From positions 549,849 through 613,848 of the forward strand of contig RPFO01000026.1 of NCBI GenBank assembly GCA_009746045.1: 64,000 nucleotides of DNA, written 5' to 3'. Below are positions 43,619 to 55,639 of this stretch, one piece after another. The DNA is from Mesostigma viride. Its lineage: Eukaryota > Streptophyta > Mesostigmatophyceae > Mesostigmatales > Mesostigmataceae. Each line of letters begins with the position of its first letter. Within the stretch, counting starts at the first letter, position 1. A model generated the notes under the pieces. That model did not search any database, was not told the origin of the DNA, and worked only from the letters and a program-made list of their open reading frames with translations. Made by a program: the position numbers and the translations under genes.

Positions 43619-45350
43619 CGTCAACAATAATGTCGCGAGACGACTTGAAAGCCATTTAAAGATGCGAGCGAGTGAACGCGGCGCGAACTGAGGACAGGGG
43701 TCGACGACGAGGAGCGAAAAGTACGGAGATCCGCCACCTATATATAGCCTTGCCGAATGCTATTGGAGATACGGCGTCTTCTAGTTGATAACCAGTACAG
43801 TGTAGTTAATCCCTGCTATACAACAGCGTCTCACTGAACAAACGCCTTTCGTCCTCCGCTCAAGATACGCCGTCTTCGATCCAGCCACGCACGGAAGCCT
43901 GTACGATCTCCAAATTCCGACGACTTGTGCCCAACGGTAAAAGGCGAAAAGGACACCCGTCGATCACGAGTTATCCACTGAAATGTACGGAAAGTTACGG
44001 CATACGGGCCACAGGGTGCCCGATGGTCTTTAGTACATGCAGGGCTTGACGGCTTTCGTCCGTCCAGCCGACCGTCAGGCTTGACGGCTTTCGTCCGTCA
44101 AGCTGACCGTCACGCTAGTAGGCGACCTATTTTCGGTAAGCCGACAGGTGGCAAGCGAAAAGACGAAAGCCGTCAAGCCGACCGTCACTCTAGTAGGCGA
44201 CCCAGTTTCGGTCAGCCGACAGGTGGCAAGTCTCAAGAGTTCGACCGAGTACCCGCCAGTCAAGCTCGATCGAGTCGCTAACGTCAAAATGTCGCGAGAC
44301 GACTTTAAAGCCATTAAAGATGCGAGCGAGTGAACGCCACTGAGAACAAAGTCGCTCCGTCCGCCGCCCGAGATACGGCGTCTTCGGCCCAACCACATAC
44401 GGAAGCCTCCACGATCTCCAAAGTCCGTCTACTTGCGCCCAACGGGAAACGGCGCCAAGGACACACGTCGACCACGAGGAGCTCCTGAAAAGTACGACAA
44501 TTCTACGGAGATCCGCCACAGGATGCCCGATGGTTTTAAATATAGTTGGATATGCCCGATGGTTTTTAATATAGTTGGATACAGTCGGTTGCAAAATCCC
44601 AATTAGCAACTTTCGACGACTTAGAAACTTCGGTCAGTTTCAAACCTAACGTCTATTGGTCCCTTTTAAGCACCTGCATGGATCCAAGACGGAAAATTTT
44701 AACAGCAACAAAAGTTTAAGTATCTTCGCCCGTCAGTCTTTGGAGTTTGGACCGTCACTTCAGTAGACGACGCAGTTTGGATGTACCAACCTACGACGAT
44801 CGTCGTAGGTTGGTATATGGGCAGCCGCCACGTGCAGGGGAATTACTTCAGGCGAACCTGTCCGGCCGCTAACGCAGTTTCGTCATTCCGACAGGTAGAA
44901 AGTCGAAAAAGGTGGAAAGTCGAACACGGCGAGAGCAACGGCGAAAAGACGAAAGCCGTCAAGCCGACCGTCACTCTAGTAGGCGACCCAGTTTCGATGA
45001 GTCGACAGGTGGCAAGTCGCAAAAGTTCGACCAACTACGCGCCAGTCAAGCTCGATCGACTCGCTAACGTCAAAATCGCTAACGACTTTAAAGCCATTAA
45101 AGATGCGAGCGAGTGAACGCCAATAGCGTCTCACTGAACAAACGCCTTTCGTCCTCCGCTCAAGATACGCCGTCTTCGATCCAGCCACGCACGGAAGCCT
45201 GTACGATCTCAAAATTCCGACGACTTGTGCCCAACGGTAAAAGGCGAAAAGGACACCCGTCGATCACGAGTTATCCACTGAAATGTACGGAAAGTTACGG
45301 CGTACGGACCACAGGATGCCCGATGGTTTTTAATATAGTTGATAATTCTG
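43619..45350. repeat. Three copies of a 200-bp module with linked short repeats
   Basis: 43823-44030 and 45121-45340 are about 95% alike (CAACAGCGTCTCACTGAAC...); a diverged third copy lies at 44345-44570. A GTCGCGAGACGAC...GCGAGCGAGTGAACG block precedes each (43625, 44287 and 45070, the last partly deleted), and a CCGTCAAGCCGACCGTCACTCTAGTAGGCGACC block occurs at 44168 and 44955. No convincing coding frame. Confidence 0.85.
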
Positions 45351-46294
45351 AGGCTGGGCGCCGGCCAGCTGCAAGCGATAAATAAAACAAAAGAATTTTA
45401 ATTAACTAATTCCCGAGTGTAGTGAACTGTAGTTTTTGAAGCTACCAAACAAATAAAGAAAGTGTAAATAAATAATTTGACTGCCAAGAGCGCTTCTTTT
45501 GCGGTAAAAAACAAAGAAATATTAAATCTCTGGCTGAAAAATGTGCTTTTACTAGCCGTAAGAGCAGTGCATCCGGCTGGGTTATACAAAACAAACAAAG
45601 AATTTTTAAATTTCGCAGCCGGTTTAACGGTTGTTCGGTAACCAAACAAACAAACTAATAATTAATTAATTGGGCGGACATAGTAACACTTTCAACCAAT
45701 AAAACGCTAATGTCTAATTCCGAAGGGCCTTTTGGCTGAACTGAATTAAAACTACCAATGCGAGGGGTGTATTTTGTAGTTGTTGTTGTTGTTGCCCACG
45801 CCGCACAATCATGCACAGCAGAGCCATGGCATGCTGTTCAGTAGTAGTGTCCTGGCCGGCTGGCCCTCGGCCGTTTCCAAACCTCCACCTAATTATTGAG
45901 GGCCAGAATGATGTTGTCCCTAACTCCTAAGTACAGAGTAAGTACAGTGTATGTTGCTGCTGTGAATGCTGTCTAGGACGGCTATACGGCAGAAGGTGCC
46001 GTCTTTACAGTTAGCGACATACTGCGACATACAGCTGTACGTGCCTGATGCCCTGATGCGTGTGCCTGTGCCAGACAACTGGGTGACAAGTCTGCCATGG
46101 TGCCCGTGCTGGACCGAGGCCCGTTCCTATGGAAGCAACCAGCAGACGAGACTACTATGCCTACTCTGCCGTCTAACGGGGTGAATTACTTCACCAACGT
46201 TTGGTAAGCCCATCATGGTGGAGCAAGCCTGATAAGAAGGCGTTCTTTGGACCCCCTGCGAGGGCTGTACTCACATTCGTGCGGTGCTGGGGAT

Positions 46295-49200
46295 ATGGCT
46301 GGCGTTGTTAGTCTGTCATGTATTCAAAGTTGTTGCCAACGCCAAGCATCCTTCATCTCAGATGCTCTGCAACGCGCGTGCTACGATGACTGCTACCAGG
46401 CAGCCGGATGGGAGTGGGTTCAGCCGGATTCCACCTCTGTGAAACCGCTGCCCATTATAATGGCAGTGCTCCTTCTCTTCCTTTCTGCCCTCTTCTCTGG
46501 CCTTAACCTCGGTCTGCTGGCTCTAGACAAAGTCGGTCTCCAAATTGTGATGGAGAGTGGCAGTGGGAAAGAGCGGGAGTACGCCGCCACGATCTACCCC
46601 CTCCGGATGCGCGGTAACCTCCTGTTGGTGACGCTAGTGCTAGGGGGGACGCTGGTGAATTCCTGCATAGCAATTTTGCTGGCCAGCGTCACTTCTGGGA
46701 TCCTCGGCCTCGTAGTGTCTACCATTGGAATCACGTTTTTCGGGGAGATCATTCCACAGGCTTTATGCGCCAGACACGGTCTATACATCGGCGCGCATAC
46801 TGTATGGATTGTGAAGATATTCATGTTTCTATTCTTGCCGATCGCTTATCCTGTAAGTATCTGCCTCGACAAAGCGCTCGGGCACGAGATTGCTACGGTT
46901 TACAGCCGCGAGGAGCTTCTGAAACTCATCGAAATCCAGGCGACCGACCCGCATGCACAGATGGAATCCGGCCTGACGCGGGACGACCACGCGCTTATTG
47001 CAGGTGCGCTGGACTATCGCAGAAAATGCGTGAAGGATGTAATGACCGATATCAGCAAGGTGTTCATGCTCGAGGTCAGCGAGAGGCTGGATTTTCAAAC
47101 GCTGTACAATATCTACAAGTCGGGCTTTACACGCATCCCCGTCTATGAAGATTATCCTCAGAACATGGTCGGCCTGCTGTACGCCAAGGATCTAATTTTA
47201 GTCGACCCCGACGACGAGATCGAGGTGCGCACGATCCTCTCCTTCCACGGGCGCGACATTCGCTCCATCCCAGAGGACACGCTTCTGGATGCTGTCTTCC
47301 GGGAATTCAAGTCCAGCTACATCCACCTCTTCTTCAGCACACGCTCGAGGAAAGACGGCCAAGACGGAGCCACGGGAACGCTGGAGCCTCCGAACCTGCA
47401 AGATGGCGGCACATCGACCTTGCACCGCCCGGTCTCCAAGAGCATGTCATGCCGCCGGGGCAGCGACCTGGACGACATCATCACGGGCATCATCACGCTG
47501 GAGGACGTGATCGAGGAGATGATCCAGGACGAGATCGTGGACGAGACGGATGTATACGTGGACATGAACCAGCCCAACAAGCGCGTGAAACGCATCCGCC
47601 GCGAGGCCGACAACGGGATGATGGACAATGTGGGGTTCCTCCAGGTGCTGCAGCACAAGCGAAGGATGCTGGACGCGCTGTCGTCCCAGGAGGTCCAGGC
47701 GATCAGGTAAATCCTGGAAAATGGTGGGGAATGGTTGCTTTCATTGATGTTTTTCTCGAAGTCCTAGGATTGGCCTTTCGCCATTTGTACTTGGATCAGA
47801 AGTTTTGTGTTATTTTATGGTCGGTTTAGCTTAAAAGCACTTTTCAGCCCTTTTCCAGTTGCCTTGGAAGTACGTTTGTAAAGCAAGCAGAGTCCCCACA
47901 GCAGTGTTCAAATCATCAGGATTGCAGTAGAAATGCAGCATTGAAAATTGTATTGTGAGAAATCTACAAAGCTGTTATCATGCTTTTATGAGTGTAGGAA
48001 ATAGTCTTGGAAAGCAATTAGCAGAGTTTGTATTCTGCTTTTTTCCCCTTATATCTGGACTTAACAGAACTGCGGCTTTACAAGACAACCCCTCGCAAAG
48101 GGGGTGGGCTTTCAAGATATTGAAATGCTACATAAAGCAATAGTTTTGGATTTAACCATTAGTTTACATTACATAGTTACATCCCATCACATCATTATTT
48201 TACATTGCAAAATACTGGTACTAGTGAAATTTTTGCTTATTAGTACTCCAAGAGTAATATTGTACTTGACAACCTGGCCTATTGCTTGGTTTCAGCATTA
48301 TTTTGGCATTCTCGTCCCTCGATTTCCCATTCTTTTTAAACACCTTTTTTTACCCATTTTAACATCTTTTCCCCCCTCCCTCTGCCTTAATCACTTCAGA
48401 ATAAGTCGATTTTTTGGATCTTGGCACAGCAGCATGGCATTCTTTGGATCGGAATTTGTGCTGGTATAGTTATGTAGATAGACAATCAAGTAATATAATT
48501 TTACTCTAAGAAATCTAAGGGGATTTGGTTTGTTGAATATTTGAGCTCGTTATCCTGTCAGCATGTTGGCAAAAGCCAGCAGGTTATTTCTGGTTTGGAG
48601 ATTATGTAACTACTCAATCAGGCAATCTATTTCTTTATCAAAAATGTGGGTCAAAGAGGTAGACTTACTTTGGGTTGCTGGAGTAATTCAGTTTGAATGA
48701 AAATTATGGAAGCTTCGTATGAAAGACAATGTTAGATGCTCACTTTGCGCGGGGTGTATGGATCGTATTTTTACTCGTTGGGCTAGACTGTATCGATTGT
48801 TGTCCCGGGCTTCCAGACGCCCGTGATCATAAGAACCGCTGGGTGTAGACCATTGGCCTGACGCCACTTATTGACCGCTAGCTGTCTCGTCTCACCGTAG
48901 GTACAGGATTCCTCCACGTGGCTTTCAGCCCCTAGCTAGGTTACTGTTGAGTACCGTACACTGATGACCCTGCACGTGTACTGCCCACTGGCATATGTCA
49001 CAGAGTACGTTACCCACATAGCAACGTACCTAGTTAGGGAACTTAAGATACTCAACAAGCTATCAGTCCTATCTGAATAGCCCAAATGGTATTGATATGT
49101 ACCTACCCATCTGGTTTTGCAAGGCTAATTCATTCACAAGGCTAAATATGCCTTTGGGACTGCACCTTCGGCAAAGCCTCGAGACTGACTGGAAGGTCAC

Positions 49201-51842
49201 TCTTTGTTTTTGATGTTGTTCATGTGTTTAAAGCCCTTAATCCTTGTTTGAGTAGGACACAATCGAGTTTTAGATGGTCAGCATGCAAGTATACTACACA
49301 TATTAATTAACTGCTTCAAAACCACCTTGGTTTCACTGCAGGCTTTGTCCAATGAGCCAAAGTGTTTGCCTTTCTGCTTGTCTTATGGCCCCGGGCCGAT
49401 TTCAAAGGGAGATTTTCAGTCTCCCTTTGAAATCCGGTCTCCAGTAACAGATTGTGCGTATTGAACTGGTGGGCTCATCCAACATATTTTCTGCGCCTTG
49501 ACCCATCCTATGCTCTCGCTTTCTATTTCTTACTACATCGCGGTGTTGGCACATCCTGACATCCCATGTCCTCGATATTTGTTTTTCAACAACTCGCCAA
49601 ATGACATGCAACATCCTGCTGGCCTGCATGCGTGGCCGCGATTTTACTCCCATCTATCCGCTATGACCATGCTGACAGGGCAGGGAGGTGGCATGCATGC
49701 GTTACTCCCCAAAGCATTGAGCTGCCTGACGGGAACCATGGCCGTCTCACGCTGTCACGCTCTGCCCATCAACCAAGGTCTCCTGCCCTGGCATGCCCTG
49801 GCTTCCTTGTCCTTTTTTTTTTTCCCCTCTCCCAACTGACCGCGGTCGGGCATGCGCCCCCCTCCCCCGTGCATGCCCCCCCCTCCCCCTTGCAGCGCGT
49901 TCCTCACCATCAATGTGGCGGAGTTCAAGCCACTGGCTAACTCGCAAGGCATCATCAAGGGCCTGGTGCGCCACGCGCGCCTGTTCGAGACTCCCGACGA
50001 GGAGGACGAGGACACGGGGCGCCAGACCGACAGCGCGGGCAAGGGCGTCGCCGTCTACGACAAGGGCCGCCCGGTGGACCTCTTCACGCTCGTCATCTCT
50101 GGCAAGATCACCGTGCTCGCAGGCGCCGAGGGGTTTGAGTCGGAGCTGGGTCCCTGGAGCTGCATCGCCAACCGCGCGCTCGGCCCTGACGTGTACATCC
50201 CAGACTTCAGCGCGATCGCGTACGGGGCGTGCCGCCTGCTGCAGGTGCTGATTTGCGCAAGCGCGGCCAGGTGCATGCGGGCAAAGGGCAGGCCCCTCGG
50301 GCAGCTGCAATATTGCGGTGGCCTGAGTACTGCGCTCAACGCGTGTCTGTGTTGCAAGGTTTCTGTTGCGATGACGCCCACAGTTGGCTCATTCTTTATA
50401 ATTAATACCTTTATAATGCCTTCATCATCCCCTGGGTCCTAACGGCCTTTATAATGCATCCTTCCACGGTTGCCACAAGCTGCTTTTTCTTTATTTTGGA
50501 TTTGAGATGGTTGACAGTGCGTCGCTACCCATCGCGGTTGGCATTCGTGCCCTTTTTCATGTGAGGTTCTAGAGGTCTCGCACCGGTACTTGAATGCATG
50601 GCCTCCATCAGTTGCTAAGCTTGAGTTGTTGTTGTCGCGGTTGGCTGGCATGCATGGTACCCAGTCGTCCCCTGCCCTTGCACACGCTGACTTACCTACA
50701 TGCACTTACTTACGTATGTCTGGCCCCCGGTCATACCCTGTGCAAGCAAGTGCTTCTTTACGTACTCAAGGACCCCGGTCCTCCCGTGTTCCATGTCATG
50801 TACGCATCCTTCATGAAGTCTCAACCACATCCGTGAGTTGCGCCCCCACCCCCACCCCCACACCGACCCGGCGGCAAACTACCTTTTCCGCCTCAACCAC
50901 CACCGCCTCAACCACCACCACCACCACCACCACCACCACCACCACCACCACCACCACCACCACCACCACCACCACCACCACCACCACCACCACCACCACC
51001 ACCACCACCACCACCACCACCACCACCACCACCACCACCACCACCACCACCACCACCACCACCACCACCACCACCACCACCACCACCACCACCACCACCA
51101 CCACCACCACCACCACCACCACCACCACCACCACCACCACCACCACCACCACCATCACCACCGCCACCGCCACCGCCACCGCCAGCGCCAACGCCAACGC
51201 CAACGCCAACGCCAACGCCAACGCCAACGCCAACGCCAACGCCACCACCACCACCACCACCGCCGCCGCCGCCACCACCAACGCCAACGCCACCACCACC
51301 ACCACCACCACCACCACCACCACCACCACCACCACCACCACCACCACCACCACCACCACCACCACCACCACCACCACCACCACCACCACCACCACCACCA
51401 CCACCACCACCACCACCACCACCACCACCGCCATCGCAATCTTGTCGCTGTCCAGATCTCCCGGTCGGATTACGCGGCGGCGCTGCAGGTGGCGCAGCTG
51501 GACCATGCTGAGGTAACCCGCAGGCTGCGGCAGGCACACGAGGGCGGCAGGACTACTACAGCCGATAGGGCAGACGACAGCAAGAGCAACGGGGATGGGG
51601 CGAGGAGAGGGGGTAGCTGGGGGGTTGGGGACCCGCCCGCTGGTCCCGAGACGCACGCACGCACATTCCCAGCCGCGCCGGTGGCCCGCCCGTCGCAGCA
51701 GCAGAACGGTGACAGCATGCGCGTGGGCAACGGCTCGCTGCAGCTGGTGCCGGTGCCACCCAGGATCCGGACGATGCGGCCGTCGCAGTCATCCGGTACG
51801 TCCATGCTCGACATGCTTGCATGCTGTGAGCACGTGCCATGA
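46295..51842 (+). CDS. CNNM: CNNM/ACDP-type metal transporter (DUF21, CBS pair, CNBH)
   Basis: A membrane protein of the family linked to Mg2+ transport and homeostasis. Exons 46295-47706, 49896-50244 and 51456-51842 join in phase through GT-AG introns (GTAAAT...TTGCAG; GTGCTG...GTCCAG), giving about 715 aa. The ATG at 46295 is the first in the conserved frame; an open extension upstream lacks ATG. DUF21 has four membrane segments (about 53-77, 108-130, 134-152, 168-191) with LFSGLNLGLLALD and FGEIIPQALC. The CBS pair spans about 245-412, with FTRIPVY and GIITLEDVIEEMIQDEIVDETD. Exons 2 and 3 encode the cyclic-nucleotide-binding-like domain (DLFTLVISGKITV, YIPDFSAIAYGACRLLQ). The Ser/Pro/Gln-rich tail is uncertain: GAG|GTAACC at 51512 or G|GTACGT at 51795 could be donors to unseen exons. 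N-terminal Cys pairs suggest a secretory-pathway lumenal end. Confidence 0.88.
47707..49895 (+). other. CNNM intron 1
   Basis: A 2.2-kb intron from GTAAATCC to a C-rich tract ending in TTGCAG. AT-richer than its flanks. A short GATTTCAAAGGGAGA/TCTCCCTTTGAAATC inverted repeat (49397-49435) is the only structure I see. No coding or RNA gene seen. Confidence 0.75.
50895..51430. repeat. (CCA)n trinucleotide array before CNNM exon 3
   Basis: Nearly pure (ACC)n at 50911-51154, a (GCCAAC)n segment at 51181-51242, and (ACC)n again at 51293-51429. The array ends 26 bp before exon 3 and occupies nearly half of intron 2. Poly-His, poly-Thr, poly-Gly and poly-Val ORFs are artefacts. Confidence 0.97.
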
Positions 51843-53430
51843 GGGTTCACGACCCCATGCATCGGTTTTCTATCAGAGTTGTAGTGATGGGCGAGATGGG
51901 CTGCTAGGCTTTGCGAGCTCAAGGGCTGTTGTGCAAGCCCTGGTTCTGGGGGCCGTCTGCAGGATCATGCCACTGTTGATGTCATACGCATGGGTGACCC
52001 CAGATGCTCGGCTGTAGAGAGTCTAAATCTTTCATTTCTATGGACGTATAGGAGCCGGCAAACTCCTCAAAAAAGCATGTGAGTGCGCACTTGTATTGCC
52101 CGCAACTTTGTTGTAGGCCCGTACGTGCGAGCCTTTGTGCCTCAATCAATTTTGTGACGGCTGCCTTGTGGACCATCACCCTGCCCACTAGTATCTCTAC
52201 CAGCACGACAGCAGAATCCGCATCCATAAACATCGACTCAAGCAGTACGCCTGAAAGTGTTTGAAACACACATGTACGCGTGGCAGGTAAAAAAGATCCA
52301 GATGTTATTTATCATGGGGAGCTTCACAGTTAAGCTGGTTGCGTATTGGTGAAGCAAACCAACAGTTAATACACATGATCGATCATCGTGATTTGTGTGC
52401 CCTGCCTAGTAGAAGTTGACAACTTCAGCGTACGTGTTGCATGGTTTGGCTGCATGGTATGTATGCGAGGTAGTGGAGCCTCTGGTCCTTGAGCAACTTT
52501 GGGGCTTTGGGAGGACTGTCAGCAGCTGTTAAGTGCTAGCTAGCTTTACGTGTGCGCCACAGGCTGCTGCATCCAAGCTAGATTTGGGGGGGGGGGGGGG
52601 GGTACTCTCGCCAGTTTACTCCAGCGCTCTTAGGATTAATTCAGTGCACCCACAGTAACTGCCATAGTCTCCTCGTGTGTACTGTTGGTAGCAGCTGTCC
52701 CTTGCCTTTGGGCATGAGTGAAGCTAGGTATCTCTCCTGCCCGGGCCCCTTCTTGTTGTCCAACTTACACACAGGGTGGGAAGGCACTGAACTAGCTAAG
52801 GTCTAATGCTCTGAGATCCCCCATGCAAGGGGAGCGCGTGTAAGTAATTACTTTAAGGGGGGGGGGGGGGAGGAAGAATCATGGTCGGAATCGTGGACTT
52901 GATAGAATAAGCATGGTTATGATCGAATCTCGTTTTGCCAGCTGTTGCTGTGCATCAGTTGGGATCATTAATTATAAAGTTAATGGGTGCGCTGCTTGCA
53001 CAATGCACGCGTCCACATCCTTGCATGCTTTCAATGGCGCAACAGGTGACATGGCGGCTTCTTACTCGCTCGTTGTAAATGGGTCTCCAACGACGACGCC
53101 CGCAGCCTCAGAACGATGCAGCTAGTGCTGATGCAGAGCAATTTTGAATAAGATGGAGTCGACCCACGGGACACATCTGGGCATTGGTCAGCCCAGACCG
53201 GCGGCGTCGAATGGGCTTACGTGCTCATCCAGGACATGCGCTTATTATGATGTGGGCATGAGTATAGTCGTAAATGTTCTCCAACGGTGCATGTGCATAG
53301 TGAGGCCTGCACAGGCTGCACTGACTACTGACTTTAGGGTTGAGGGTTGACTGTTGATCGAGGGTCTAGGGTTTAGCTCGGTATAATGTCGCGGAATTTC
53401 CTCTGACAGGGACAATCGATAGCTGGGACT
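51843..53430. other. No gene seen; two poly-G tracts
   Basis: G17 at 52586-52602 and G14 at 52857-52870. A degenerate plant-type telomere-like stretch (TTTAGGGTTGAGGGTTGA...TAGGGTTTAG) lies at 53333-53374. Downstream CNNM exons, if any, would be expected in the first few hundred bases, but I cannot identify one. Confidence 0.5.
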
Positions 53431-53439
53431 AAGAAATAC

Positions 53440-54195
53440 CCTGGCGCTAGCTAGCAATGGGCCGTGGGGCAGCGGGGGAAGATAACAATTGGCCAACAGC
53501 CCAAAACCAAGTCGATCAGGGAGGTGCCTGTTGCATATCATGGCAGCCCATTTATCCTTGCCAAGCACGCAGCATGCAGGCGCGAAGCACTGATAGCCCC
53601 GCGAGCCCTACATCCTCTGGACAGCAACTGCCCAGGACACCAGTACATGTGGGCCGGTTGCGCGCCACACATCATGGTGTGGGGCGTGCGTGCAAGTCGG
53701 CCAGTGCATGGGTTGCTACGAGTGAATGACGGGGCCCTGCCATAAAACAAGGAGGTGCCTACTACGTACCCGGTTGGTGGCCAGCCTTATAAAGTAATAC
53801 TAAGTACTTGCGTGGACATCATGCGCATCGATCACTGGGCATGCCACGGAGTGCTCAAGTGCTATGCTAACTTCATTAGAAAATAATTACACGAAAGTTA
53901 CAAATATCGTCTGCATCATGCCCTGGGCAACCATCATAGTTAAACTAGAGGGGTCCGATATAATAATCATCTGAGCTAGTGTCGTCTAGATACTGGAATG
54001 GCAGACGAGGCGTTAGTGTAGCAGCTATCCTCAGCTAAGCTGGGCAATGACCTCCACCTGCAAACTTATACCCTGGCTAGTAGCAATGGGCCGCGGGGGC
54101 CGGGGATGCCCGTGGGGATAAAACAGGCATGCCCCCCAGGAAGGAGCTTATTATATCGCAGACGGCAGCCCATTTCTCCTTGTTTATCATGAGGG
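53440..54195 (+). repeat. Diverged duplication, 53440-53570 and 54065-54195
   Basis: Both copies share GCAATGGGCCGNGGGG near the start and GGCAGCCCATTTNTCCTTG near the end, about 90-100 bp apart. They probably belong to one old repeat family. The short ORFs in each differ and I recognise nothing in them. Confidence 0.5.
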
Positions 54196-54290
54196 CGCGG
54201 ACTGCGGAGCATACAGACATAGTCGATATCCTGGGCAGAAGGCTCAAGACCTGCATATCCTCAATTAAGCCGTTGTGTCACTATTACAAT

Positions 54291-55057
54291 TCGTTCAAGT
54301 GGCCCGCCGGAGCGGCTGTACAATTTTTCCCAGTGAGCGCGCTGCCAAGTGTACTTGTGGGCAAATTTTTAGGTGCCCCGTCACTTCGAGGTACTAAAAA
54401 TTAGGCTACGGTACGAATTCAGCGAATTTCAGCGAATTTTCAGTCGAACCAAAGGAAGTGACGCCAACTACCAAAAAGTTTCCGTTACGAATTTTCAGCC
54501 CAACACTCGCGCAAAATGAAGTGACGGCAACTACCAAAAAGTTTCCGTTACGAATTTTCACTCCCACACGTTTGCACAAAAGGAAGTGACGGCAACTACC
54601 AAAAAGTTTCCGTTACGAATTTTCAGTCCCACACTTCGCGCAAATTTTAGTAGGGCTGCACGCAAGCTACCTTTCAAAATTTTGCGCTAGTATGGAACGC
54701 ATTTCATTCGTCTGGAGGAACGCTGCCCGCCAACTACCCCCGTTCAGAAAGTTCCGCCGAAATTTACCCGAGATTTGGAAATCTGAACGTCCGCGCAAAT
54801 TTTAGTAGGGCTGCACGCAAGCTACCTTTCAAAATTTTGCGCAAGTATGGAACGCAATTCATTCGTCCGGAGGAATGCTGCTCGTCAACTGCCCCCGTTC
54901 AGAAAGTTGCGCCGAACTTTACTTGAGATTTGGAAATCTGAACGTGCGGTTGGAGTTTCGCGGGGAAACCCAAGTTCCCAAGTAATTCACCAATGACGCG
55001 CTTCGAACACTTGTCCGCTAAAACCTAAGCAGCCGCTCCGGCTGGCCACTTAAACGA
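54291..55057. mobile_element. Candidate 767-bp inverted-repeat element (MITE-like)
   Basis: TCGTTCAAGTGGCCCGCCGG (54291 on) is matched by the reverse complement of 55057-55029, 26 of 29 bases. Inside are three tandem copies of a GGAAGTGACGNCAACTACCA unit (54450-54630) and two copies of a 155-bp unit (about 54640-54790 and 54795-54950). No ORF of note. Confidence 0.55.
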
Positions 55058-55226
55058 AACTTGATCATAGGTCGACCACGGGTCACGCCGGCCGCGTCGA
55101 TCAGTGAGGGGCGCGGCGGGGCGCGCAAGTTTGTCAGTGGGTTGTGACGGGACAAGGGGGCCCTGCCATATTGTAGCTGTAGGAGGAGCCGGGTCTACCT
55201 GCAGTTCAGTGCATGGCCAGTCGATC

Positions 55227-55398
55227 CTATATAAGCCCGCCGGCAGGGCCCACATCCGTCGGTATTCACTACAATACGGTTCATAGGAGACGCGAAATGA
55301 GTGAGAATGTTACCCGAGCTGTACCGAGGATTCGCACCGTCGATTCAACAATTGTTGGTTCGTTTTGCACCATTTGGCGAGCATCGACTGGAGCCTGA
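55227..55398 (+). promoter_or_regulatory. TATA-box-like site and 33-codon ORF
   Basis: CTATATAAG at 55227-55235 is followed by an ATG at 55297 in a clean context (GAAATGAGTG), opening a 33-codon ORF that ends at 55398. It could be a decayed LTR or a small transcript. The peptide is unfamiliar and the call is weak. Confidence 0.25.
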
Positions 55399-55639
55399 AC
55401 CTAGCGGGGGAAATCATGCGGGGGAATCTTGCAGGGGAATCTTGCGGGGATTAATTCCGAACCTGACTTTAGCGAAGTCCTACTACATTTTGATTGGTTA
55501 CACGGTACTACATTTTCGTCACTGAAAATTTTCTCTAGTTGCGTTTGTGGATCGTGCGTTCCGCTGAAATTTTCGTGTTCAGTGAACAGATCACAATTTG
55601 ATCCGGGCGCAAAATGATTGGCTTTACGGTACGAACCGA

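Larger units (their letters stand above)
42232..45771. mobile_element. Candidate TIR-bounded element upstream of FEN1
   Basis: TACACCCCTCGCATTGGTA at 42232-42250 is matched by its exact reverse complement at 45753-45771, 3.5 kb away. The outer TA on each side could be a TA target duplication. Inside are C-rich arrays and several copies of a 200-bp module but no transposase, so a non-autonomous or composite element is likely. It fills most of the interval between the divergent FEN1 and CNNM genes. Confidence 0.5.

Noticed and set aside
42797-43655. Gly-rich minus-strand and Pro-rich plus-strand ORFs
   Set aside because: Homopolymer C/G composition, no domain, overlapping frames.
50590-51842. 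Poly-His, poly-Thr, poly-Gly and poly-Val ORFs
   Set aside because: Products of the (CCA)n array in a CNNM intron; only 51456 onward is exon, in the frame that also reads poly-His.
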